A DNA stretch of 8,109 nt from contig JAIYCK010000211.1 in NCBI GenBank assembly GCA_027488055.1, positions 1 through 8,109 of the forward strand. Reading direction: 5' to 3'. The DNA is from Flavobacteriales bacterium (GTDB lineage: Bacteria; Bacteroidota; Bacteroidia; Flavobacteriales_D; Sanyastnellaceae). Both the position numbers and the translations under genes were made by a program. Below are positions 1 through 6,215 of the stretch, piece by piece. A model generated the notes under the pieces. The model did not search any database and was not told the origin of the DNA. It saw nothing but the letters and a program-made list of their open reading frames with translations. Positions within the stretch are counted from its first letter, which is position 1; each line of letters begins with the position of its first letter.

Positions 1-1461
1 ATCGATAGCGCCAATGTCGAGATTTCACCGGTGCTCGAACTCACGATTGCACCCACATTGGTGATCCCAACTTGTTTTGGCGACTCCGATGGCTCAATCC
101 AAGTGTCTGTCAGCGGAGGAATTGCAGCTTACACCTATCAATGGAATGATCCAAACCTACAAACCACCTCGCTCGCATCTGGCTTAACAGCTGGCACGTA
201 CACCATAGCTGTAGAGGATGCAAATGGATGTGAAGGTGTATCCCAAATAACCCTGTCGCAGCCCGCCATACTTGGATTTACCGGACAGCTGAACGATCCA
301 TCGTGCAACAATTTCACCAACGGATCAATTCTGGTCGAGCCCCAAGGTGGAACAGCCCCATATAGCATTGATTGGACCGGAAATTACAGCGGTTTCTTAA
401 TTGAAAATCTAGAGGCAGGCTTCTATCCATTTGCATTGACAGACAACAATGGCTGTTCCACCAACGACTCCATTGAACTTATCGAACCTACTGCACTCGT
501 TGGAAACGTAACCACCGATGAAGCACTTTGCAATGAAACACCAACGGGTGCAGCACAAGCCTCCGTCACTGGTGGTGTGAGTCCTTATAATTATGTTTGG
601 TCTCAAAACAATACAAATGATTCCGTCAATAATGCTCTCAGCGCCGGTCCTCAATCTGTAAATATTACTGACCAAAATGGCTGCACACTCGAATTGAACT
701 TCAATGTGGGTGAACCAACAGCATTGAGTGTGGATATCCTCTCTGAAGCTGCATCATGCGATCAAACAGACGGCAGTGCACTGGCAAATACAGCAGGAGG
801 CACGGCTCCGTATACGTACTTCTGGAATATCAATCCATCGAACACCAACAGTTTTGGCAACCTTGGAGCGGGAAATTATGCTATGGTGTTGGAAGATGCC
901 AATGGCTGCCAAGTAGCCGTGAACTATACCGTCGGTGAAATTCCAGTTGACGCAAATTTCACGACCAACACTACGGAAGGAATTACACCACTTGAAGTTG
1001 AATTCATCAATACAAGCACTGGTGCCAATAGCTACACCTGGGATTTTGGCGATGGCTCCCCTTTGGTTGTGACCACTAGCAATGCTCCAGTCTATCATAC
1101 CTACACCGAAGAGGGCTTTTTTAATGCGATTCTTTACGCCAGCTATGATGGGTCGTGCGAGAGCATCGACTCGTTGGACATTCTTGGATATGAAATATCA
1201 GAAATCACCAAAATACCCAATGTGATTTCACCCAACGCAGATGGTGAAAATGACACATTCCGGGTATTGAGCCTCAATATAAAAACCTTGGAGGCGACCA
1301 TCTTTGATCGTTGGGGTAAAGAGGTTGGTGTGCTTCAAAGCCCTGAAGACGAATGGAGCCCAGGCGAACAAGCTGATGGAGTCTTCTTTTACGTATTGAA
1401 TGCCACGGGTTATGACAAAGTAAGCTACCAGCTTGAAGGCACCATTACAGTGGTTCGATAA
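1..1461 (+). CDS. Partial T9SS-secreted surface adhesin with SprB-like repeats, a PKD domain and a type B C-terminal sorting domain
   Basis: The 5' end is missing: the frame is open from base 1, and the GTG at 31 is an internal valine codon, not a start. The visible 486 residues comprise four SprB-like repeats (about 19-314, counted from the first codon in the window), each with a DGS/NGS-type turn, GG..PY.Y.W and AG.Y....D.NGC signatures. A PKD domain follows (about 315-395, WDFGDG at 347-352, YHTYTEEG later). The C-terminal module (404-486) has IPNVISPNADGENDTF, FDRWGKEV and ADGVFFYVL, as in the gliding-motility-associated CHU_C/type B T9SS signal. By family knowledge such proteins are exported by T9SS and work as surface adhesins or gliding components like SprB, often with a PorP/SprF-like partner. 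No such partner lies downstream here. Ligand and full length are unknown; the domain calls are secure, the role is inferred. Confidence 0.9.
   Translation: MDSANVEISPVLELTIAPTLVIPTCFGDSDGSIQVSVSGGIAAYTYQWNDPNLQTTSLASGLTAGTYTIAVEDANGCEGVSQITLSQPAILGFTGQLNDPSCNNFTNGSILVEPQGGTAPYSIDWTGNYSGFLIENLEAGFYPFALTDNNGCSTNDSIELIEPTALVGNVTTDEALCNETPTGAAQASVTGGVSPYNYVWSQNNTNDSVNNALSAGPQSVNITDQNGCTLELNFNVGEPTALSVDILSEAASCDQTDGSALANTAGGTAPYTYFWNINPSNTNSFGNLGAGNYAMVLEDANGCQVAVNYTVGEIPVDANFTTNTTEGITPLEVEFINTSTGANSYTWDFGDGSPLVVTTSNAPVYHTYTEEGFFNAILYASYDGSCESIDSLDILGYEISEITKIPNVISPNADGENDTFRVLSLNIKTLEATIFDRWGKEVGVLQSPEDEWSPGEQADGVFFYVLNATGYDKVSYQLEGTITVVR
55..942 (+). repeat. Four tandem SprB-like protein repeats of about 70-76 residues
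   Basis: Repeat units lie at about 55-264, 265-489, 490-717 and 718-942. Each starts near a PA/PT dipeptide and ends in QP, EP or EI. Each has exactly two cysteines, about 50-52 residues apart (window residues 25/77, 102/152, 177/228, 253/303), the second always inside an NGC motif. The units are clearly diverged, so this is a protein-level repeat rather than a recent DNA duplication. The regular spacing suggests one disulphide per unit after export; that is inference. Confidence 0.8.
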
Positions 1462-1545
1462 ATGCGCTGATGCACCCCGTTTGGTATGTATAGCACTCTT
1501 CGTGTGGCCATTCATGCTATAAGTCACTTGCCTGAATTACCAAAA

Positions 1546-1563
1546 GCCTTGCTTGGGTAAGGC
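1546..1563 (+). terminator. Weak hairpin between the adhesin and GAPDH genes; possible terminator or operator
   Basis: GCCTT (1546-1550) pairs with AAGGC (1559-1563) around an 8-base loop; a G-T wobble could add a sixth pair. No T-tract follows, so it is a poor intrinsic terminator. A competing dyad, TTACC (1537-1541) with GGTAA (1556-1560), overlaps it. It sits just upstream of the -7 box of the next gene, where the -33 element would be expected, so a regulatory role is possible but unsupported. Confidence 0.25.
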
Positions 1564-1582
1564 CTATTCTGTGAAAATACAT

Positions 1583-1590
1583 TACCTTTG
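1583..1590 (+). promoter_or_regulatory. Bacteroidota-type -7 box for the GAPDH gene
   Basis: TACCTTTG matches the Bacteroidota consensus TAnnTTTG exactly. Transcription would begin near 1595 and give a leader of about 50 bases before the ATG at 1648. No TTTG/TTG lies at the usual 17-23-base spacing upstream; the nearest (TTG at 1553-1555) is 27 bases away. The -33 element is therefore absent or degenerate. Confidence 0.5.
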
Positions 1591-1647
1591 CACCGCTCGT
1601 TTCAATGCACAAATGGGCACTTTTATTAATTCAAACAATCACATAAC

Positions 1648-3111
1648 ATGTCATCATCCTCTTTGGTACAAGACACTTACAGCAATGAACTGAAGGTCTA
1701 CGTGAATCAAGAAAAAGCTGCACTCGACTTATTAAACAGTGTGGGTAAACTATTATTCGACAAAAGCATCGAATTGGTTTTGTTCCGCAATCATTTGGTG
1801 GATATCAATGCCACAGAAGTCATCCGTTTGCACAAATATGCTGGCGAAGTAGTCGGCAAACCAATCAGCATTTTTGACACCGCTGATCTTGCACGTGAAC
1901 TTATCTCTATGGAATTGGCACCCGCCAAAATAGACATCGGTAAGTTGGCTAGTGAATGGCTTGCTGAACGTGATCACTATAAGAATCAATCTGAATTCCT
2001 AGGTGAAAAACTTAAGAATTTCATGAGTGACGGAGGTTCTGATATCGAACCACGCGACGTGGTTTTGTTCGGCTTTGGTCGCATCGGACGTCTTGCTGCG
2101 CGCGAACTCGTAAAGCAAGCGGGTAAAGGCCAACAATTGCGTTTGAGAGCGATTGTAGCTCGTGAAGACGATGATCTTTCGATCAAAAAACGTGCAGCCT
2201 TGTTCGAAAACGATAGCGTGCATGGTCGTTTCAAAGGAACTGTGGACATCGACTATGAAAACAAATGTCTTTTGGTCAATGGTCAGCGCATTCATATCAT
2301 TGGCGCCAAGGATCCAAGTGCCATTGACTATACACAATATGGAATACAAAATGCCTTGTTGATCGACAACACAGGTGTATATAAAGACCGCGATGCGTTG
2401 GGTATTCATCTCAAAGCTACCGGCATTAGCAAGGTAATCTTGACAGCGCCTGGCAAAGAAGTGCCTAACATCGTATATGGTATCAATCACCGTGATTTGG
2501 ATATTGAGAACGAAACCATATTCTCAGCAGCCAGCTGTACCACCAATGCCATATGCCCCATCCTAAAGAGCATCCATGACGCATTGGGCATTGACAAAGG
2601 CCATATCGAGACTGTTCATGCCTATACGAACGATCAGAACCTTTTGGACAACATGCACAAGAAAAGTCGCCGTGGTCGCAGCGCTGCTGTCAACATGGTG
2701 ATCACAGAGACAGGAGCAGGCAAAGCGGTGACCAAAGTAATACCCGACTTGAAAGATAAATTGACGGCAAACGCAGTACGTGTCCCCACACCCAATGGCA
2801 GCTTGGCGATTATCCATGCTTACGTAAACGCTCAAACATCAGTAGAAGAGGTAAACGCCATCGTGCGCAAAAATGCCTTGAACGGTGATCTCGTAAATCA
2901 AATTTACTACAGCGTAAGTGAAGAGTTGGTGAGCAGTGACATCGTAGGCAACGACTGTTGCAGTGTGTTTGACTCACAAGCCACTATCGTATCCAATGAC
3001 GGCAAAGGCATTGTGCTCTATGTATGGTATGACAATGAGTTTGGATATACCAAACAAGTCATTCGTTTGGCCAAATACGTAGCCAAAGTGCGCCGCAATA
3101 TTTATTATTAA
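1648..3111 (+). CDS. Glyceraldehyde-3-phosphate dehydrogenase, long form with N-terminal extension
   Basis: Cytosolic enzyme oxidising and phosphorylating glyceraldehyde-3-phosphate to 1,3-bisphosphoglycerate, or the reverse, with NAD(P). At 487 residues it exceeds the usual ~330-340 because about 135 residues precede the Rossmann fold. That extension (for example DKSIELVLFRN at 38-48) resembles the long GAPDH of Bacteroidota and the GapB-like form of some gammaproteobacteria. Seen motifs: FGFGRIGR (141-148), catalytic Cys297 in SAASCTTNA, His324 in ETVHAYTNDQ, RRGRSAA (341-347), RVPTPN (378-383) and WYDNEFGY (460-467). The second strand ends AIVARED, without the Asp that NAD-specific enzymes use to bind the adenosine ribose, so NADP use or dual specificity is plausible (inference). 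The ATG at 1648 is preceded by A-rich sequence without a Shine-Dalgarno site, normal for the phylum. It stands alone between a promoter and a terminator. Whether it serves glycolysis or gluconeogenesis cannot be read from sequence. Confidence 0.95.
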   Translation: MSSSSLVQDTYSNELKVYVNQEKAALDLLNSVGKLLFDKSIELVLFRNHLVDINATEVIRLHKYAGEVVGKPISIFDTADLARELISMELAPAKIDIGKLASEWLAERDHYKNQSEFLGEKLKNFMSDGGSDIEPRDVVLFGFGRIGRLAARELVKQAGKGQQLRLRAIVAREDDDLSIKKRAALFENDSVHGRFKGTVDIDYENKCLLVNGQRIHIIGAKDPSAIDYTQYGIQNALLIDNTGVYKDRDALGIHLKATGISKVILTAPGKEVPNIVYGINHRDLDIENETIFSAASCTTNAICPILKSIHDALGIDKGHIETVHAYTNDQNLLDNMHKKSRRGRSAAVNMVITETGAGKAVTKVIPDLKDKLTANAVRVPTPNGSLAIIHAYVNAQTSVEEVNAIVRKNALNGDLVNQIYYSVSEELVSSDIVGNDCCSVFDSQATIVSNDGKGIVLYVWYDNEFGYTKQVIRLAKYVAKVRRNIYY

Positions 3112-3150
3112 TACCATGAGCAGTCATTCGATTGCCCATCCAATTATTTC

Positions 3151-3182
3151 AAAACTGCGTCTTTAGGACGCAGTTTTTTTTT
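3151..3182 (+). terminator. Strong intrinsic terminator of the GAPDH gene
   Basis: AAAACTGCGTC (3151-3161) pairs perfectly with GACGCAGTTTT (3167-3177) around a TTTAG loop, giving an 11-bp stem that runs directly into a T-tract ending at 3182. It lies 40 bases after the GAPDH stop codon and separates that gene from the SPFH gene. Confidence 0.9.
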
Positions 3183-3251
3183 GTTTGGATTTCGCGAGTG
3201 GGGCGATCGGTAAAAAAAGGCCTACAATCAAGATATTATTCTGACACATGG

Positions 3252-3283
3252 ATTGTCAATTCAAATGCCACACGTTATCTTTG
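3252..3283 (+). promoter_or_regulatory. Bacteroidota housekeeping-type promoter of the SPFH gene
   Basis: A -33 element ATTG (3252-3255) and a -7 element TATCTTTG (3276-3283, perfect TAnnTTTG) are separated by 20 bases, within the 17-23-base spacing described for the phylum. The predicted start near 3288-3290 leaves a leader of only about 20 bases before the ATG at 3311. Confidence 0.65.
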
Positions 3284-3310
3284 AGAGATCTTAATTAATT
3301 CATTTAGACT

Positions 3311-4237
3311 ATGAAATCAACCCTGTTTTTACTTATTATTATTGCTATTCCCCTGCTACTTACATCATTTGTAATCGTGCAGCAAGGAACCATTGCTGTG
3401 GTCACCATTTTTGGTAAGTACCGCCGCAACATGACCCCCGGACTAAATCTCCGTATTCCCCTTATTGAGCGTGTCTTCAAGCGTATCTCCATTCAAAATC
3501 GTTCCGTAGAAATGGAGTTCCAAGCAGTCACAAGTGATCAGGCCAATGTGTATTTCAAGAGCATGTTGTTGTTCTCAGTGATTGATGAACAAGAGGAAAC
3601 CATCAAAAAGGTCGCCTTTAAATTCATTGATGAGCGAAATTTGATGCAAGCACTCATTCGCACCATTGAAGGATCGATTCGCTCATTTGTGGCTACCAAA
3701 AAACAAGCAGAAGTGCTTTCATTGCGTCGCGAAATAGTAGAGCATGTCAAAGACCAAATCGACTCTGCCTTGGAAGAGTGGGGCTATCACTTGACCGATT
3801 TGCAAATCAATGACATCACCTTCGATGAGGCCATTTTGAAGTCCATGGCGCAAGTAGTGGCTTCAAACAACTTAAAAGCGGCCGCAGAAAACGAAGGTCA
3901 AGCGCTCCTTATCACCAAAACAAAGGCTGCTGAGGCAGAAGGAAATGCCATCAAAATCGCAGCGAATGCAGAGCGCGAAGCAGCTCAAATGCGTGGACAA
4001 GGCGTGGCACTTTTCCGCGAGGAGGTGGCCAAGGGTATGCAAAATGCAGCCCGCGAATTGCAACAAGCCAATCTCGATACTTCAGTAATTATGTTCAGCA
4101 TGTGGACTGAGGCCATTAAGAATTTTGCAGAATATGGCAAAGGCAACGTCATCTTCTTGGATGGATCAGCCGAAGGAATGGACAAAACCATGAAGCAAAT
4201 GATGGCCATGAACAAACTCATGGACGATAAAAAATAA
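3311..4237 (+). CDS. SPFH/band-7 domain membrane protein (stomatin/HIR-like)
   Basis: A 308-residue protein with one N-terminal membrane segment (about 4-23), then an SPFH/band-7 domain (about 23-185: QQGTIAVVTIFGKY, MTPGLNLRIP, EEWGYHLTDLQINDI). An Ala/Glu/Lys-rich coiled coil follows (about 185-245) and then a C-terminal segment ending in a Met-rich, charged tail (six Met in residues 290-304). By family, such proteins oligomerise into rings or scaffolds on the membrane and organise lipid microdomains or membrane proteases (HflK/HflC, stomatin, prohibitin, plant HIR). The order GQG-AxxR followed by a hydrophobic block and NVIFLDGS resembles the HIR/stomatin subgroup more than HflK/C, which come as a pair. 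No NfeD partner or protease is adjacent. Own promoter upstream, terminator downstream, so probably a single-gene unit. The family call is secure; client and topology are inferred. Confidence 0.9.
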   Translation: MKSTLFLLIIIAIPLLLTSFVIVQQGTIAVVTIFGKYRRNMTPGLNLRIPLIERVFKRISIQNRSVEMEFQAVTSDQANVYFKSMLLFSVIDEQEETIKKVAFKFIDERNLMQALIRTIEGSIRSFVATKKQAEVLSLRREIVEHVKDQIDSALEEWGYHLTDLQINDITFDEAILKSMAQVVASNNLKAAAENEGQALLITKTKAAEAEGNAIKIAANAEREAAQMRGQGVALFREEVAKGMQNAARELQQANLDTSVIMFSMWTEAIKNFAEYGKGNVIFLDGSAEGMDKTMKQMMAMNKLMDDKK

Positions 4238-4253
4238 GTCATTTTAGATGGCA

Positions 4254-4294
4254 ATAAAAAAAGGGCGACCCGAAGGGCGCCCTTTGTTTTTTTT
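4254..4294. terminator. Bidirectional intrinsic terminator between convergent genes
   Basis: AAAGGGCG (4260-4267) pairs with CGCCCTTT (4278-4285), and CCC (4269-4271) pairs with GGG (4275-4277) around GAA, with A4268 bulged. On the + strand GTTTTTTTT follows (4286-4294). On the - strand the A-run at 4254-4262 becomes a T-tract. It can thus end both the SPFH transcript (stop at 4237) and the PDZ-gene transcript (stop at 4333). Confidence 0.9.
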
Positions 4295-4332
4295 AGCTCA
4301 TGCCTCGGCAGTTTATCAATCTGCCAATCACG

Positions 4333-6027
4333 CTATTTGCCTTTGGTGATCTTTTTGGAGTAGGACTTTTGGCCTTGAACAATCTGCAAAAAATAGGTTC
4401 CAGAAGGTTGTTCCGAAATATCTATTTGATTGGAATACGTCCCTGAGAATTCATTGAGTTCTTCCATGTACACAATTTGTCCATTCACGTCATACACATG
4501 AATATACACAGGAGCTTGATCCGCGGTCGCAAAACTCAAGTTGAGCAAACCATCGTTTGGATTTGGAAAAAACGAAATCTGATCGATGAATAAATCGTTG
4601 CTTGGTTTCAATTTCGGATTGGCGTTTGCATTCACCGATGATAGATCATCGCTTGAAATCTCTGCGATGCGAATGGTGATACTCACGTTGTCACTCGGTT
4701 GACGCAAGCGCTCTAATTCATCTATGATCTCAGCGCGCTCTCCATCCAATTCCAACTGACGCATATCCAATTGTTTCAACATTTCCTCCATGTGGTTTTC
4801 CAAATCCTCCTGGTCCATGTCGAATTCAAAGTCATAATTGTACAAACCGTTTTCATCTTGACCTTTGAAATCATGGAAAATACGGAAATCGTTCATTTGA
4901 CTGATGGTCTTTTTACCGAGCTTGCCCTGCACTTGCATGCGACGACCGTTGCGTTGTATGTCCAACACAATAACTTGCTCGGGTTGCTTTTGTGCCACAC
5001 ATGCTGCCAATGCATCGAAATCATCGATCGTTGAGTCATCGATCTGAAGGATGATGTCACCCGATTGCAATCCGATTTTCTCTGCGGCCGTGCCCGCTTC
5101 CACGTCAACTGCTACACCCGCTTCCACTTCGATGCCGTTGGGAGAGACCCCCAAATATGCGCGCTCCTCCATCTGCATGCCCTCCTCGTTCCAGCTAAAG
5201 GGGTGACAAATGCGCATGCTATCATTGGGACAAATACAGTTGGGAGTGCTGGGACAAAAGAGTGTAATGGAATCACCATCGAAATGAATACTATAATCCT
5301 CCATTAGACTACCCGCGCCAGGACTCACAAAAGGAAATGGTGCAATGCGCATCAAACCCTCTTGAGGAGGCCTTGAAAAGAGGTTGTTTTCGGGTGATTT
5401 TTCACCCAATTTAACTTTAAGTGTTTTCGTTTTATCTGCGCGCTGGTATTTGATTGCCAACTTATCCCCCGGCTGTTTGGACTGCACGATGCGAATGACA
5501 TCCGCTGATGATGCTACTTTTTCATTGTCCAATTCCAAAATCCGATCACCAGTCATGAGGCCATCTTGTTCCGCCACACTGCCTTCCACTACATCTGAAA
5601 TCCAAACACCTTCCATTTCATTTTCTTCGCCCATTTCATCCCTCAGCATCACACCAAGGAATGGTTGAGGAGCCATTGAAGGAGGCATAGCGGGTCCTGG
5701 ACTAAAGGTCCCATTCATTTCAGGGGCGTCGGGCGCAAAAAACAAATTCAAATTTTCCCGTCCCCCATCTGGACTTGTTTTGTCTATTTTGATTTCAAAT
5801 TCTTGTCCCGGTTTGAGTTGACCAATCGCATCAACTAAGCCAAGCTCGCGCAAAATGGCATCGATGTCTTCGCCGCCGATCAATTGAATCTCACGGGTTT
5901 CCTCCTGCACTTGACCATTGATGTTTTTTTTGATATAAACCTTGGCCTTGCCTTGGGCCCATGTCGAAGATGTGCTCCATGCGAAGAGGATACAGCAGCA
6001 AAGGGCAAAAGATACATGCTTGATCAT
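4333..6027 (-). CDS. Secreted tandem-PDZ protein with type A T9SS C-terminal sorting domain
   Basis: A 564-residue protein with a signal peptide (1 to about 25, hydrophobic core FALCCCILFAW, likely cleavage near WAQ/G). An N-terminal domain (about 26-100) precedes a Pro/Met-rich linker. PDZ1 spans about 121-208 (FLGVMLRDE, GLMTGDRILELDNEKV) and PDZ2 about 288-371 (YLGVSPNG, AAEKIGLQSGDIILQIDD). An acidic, likely helical region (392-445) follows, then a type A T9SS sorting domain (about 484-564: FFPNPNDGLLNLSF, VYDVNGQIVY, PSGTYFLQI). A cysteine cluster, C-x5-C-x-C-x7-C (258, 264, 266, 274), sits between the PDZ domains. No trypsin-like or other protease domain is present, so this is not a DegP/HtrA. 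PDZ domains bind C-terminal or unfolded peptides; a surface or extracellular scaffold role is inferred. The ATG gives a textbook signal peptide. It runs convergent to the SPFH gene and divergent from dnaX. Confidence 0.88.
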   Translation of the reverse strand: MIKHVSFALCCCILFAWSTSSTWAQGKAKVYIKKNINGQVQEETREIQLIGGEDIDAILRELGLVDAIGQLKPGQEFEIKIDKTSPDGGRENLNLFFAPDAPEMNGTFSPGPAMPPSMAPQPFLGVMLRDEMGEENEMEGVWISDVVEGSVAEQDGLMTGDRILELDNEKVASSADVIRIVQSKQPGDKLAIKYQRADKTKTLKVKLGEKSPENNLFSRPPQEGLMRIAPFPFVSPGAGSLMEDYSIHFDGDSITLFCPSTPNCICPNDSMRICHPFSWNEEGMQMEERAYLGVSPNGIEVEAGVAVDVEAGTAAEKIGLQSGDIILQIDDSTIDDFDALAACVAQKQPEQVIVLDIQRNGRRMQVQGKLGKKTISQMNDFRIFHDFKGQDENGLYNYDFEFDMDQEDLENHMEEMLKQLDMRQLELDGERAEIIDELERLRQPSDNVSITIRIAEISSDDLSSVNANANPKLKPSNDLFIDQISFFPNPNDGLLNLSFATADQAPVYIHVYDVNGQIVYMEELNEFSGTYSNQIDISEQPSGTYFLQIVQGQKSYSKKITKGK

Positions 6028-6215
6028 GATGTTCTATTTAAAGTTGAGTACGAAAATAACGCTAAGACTCAGATCTCACTTGTTAAGGGATGACAAAAGG
6101 TGTTAAAGACACCTCTAAAATACATGGCGCTCATATGTGCGCAGAAGCTTAGCTTGTTAGAAACCTGTGAATAACGCACATTTCAATTCCCAAACCCTTG
6201 CCCCATCTTTGCGAT
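6028..6215. other. Divergent intergenic region between the PDZ gene and dnaX
   Basis: These 188 bases must hold the promoters of both flanking genes. For the leftward gene the best -7 candidate is TATTTTCG on the - strand (6051-6058), one mismatch from TAnnTTTG, with no TTTG/TTG at the expected distance. For dnaX the candidate is CATCTTTG at 6204-6211. I see no clear repeat, operator dyad or small gene. Confidence 0.4.
6204..6211 (+). promoter_or_regulatory. Candidate dnaX -7 box, four bases before the start codon
   Basis: CATCTTTG differs from TAnnTTTG only at the first base. A degenerate -33 (TTTC, 6181-6184) lies 19 bases upstream. If used, transcription would start at or next to the A of the ATG at 6216, making a leaderless mRNA. 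Supported only by the motif match. Confidence 0.35.

Noticed and set aside
31..33. GTG at 31 as the start of the adhesin gene
   Set aside because: The same frame is open to base 1 and the encoded residues continue the repeat architecture; the protein has no signal peptide at this point, so the gene begins outside the window.
754..1098. Long - strand open frame inside the adhesin gene (also others at 1999-2490 and 6183-6980)
   Set aside because: These are antisense to clearly coding frames with recognisable domains and encode Cys/Ile-rich sequence without family resemblance; they are shadows.
3311..4237. SPFH protein as HflK or HflC
   Set aside because: HflK and HflC are encoded as a pair; here only one gene is present, and the C-terminal part resembles the stomatin/HIR type.
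4333..6027. PDZ protein as an HtrA/DegP or C-terminal processing protease
   Set aside because: There is no trypsin-like His-Asp-Ser domain or S41 Ser-Lys region; only PDZ domains, a helical acidic segment and a sorting domain are visible.
6051..6058. TATTTTCG on the - strand as the PDZ gene promoter
   Set aside because: One mismatch to TAnnTTTG and no -33 element at the right distance, so I did not list it as a separate promoter.
6198..6215. TTG at 6198 as the dnaX start
   Set aside because: The ATG at 6216 gives the conserved ENFIVSARKYRP opening of the family; the six extra residues (MPHLCD) are not typical and the -7-like box would lie inside the gene.
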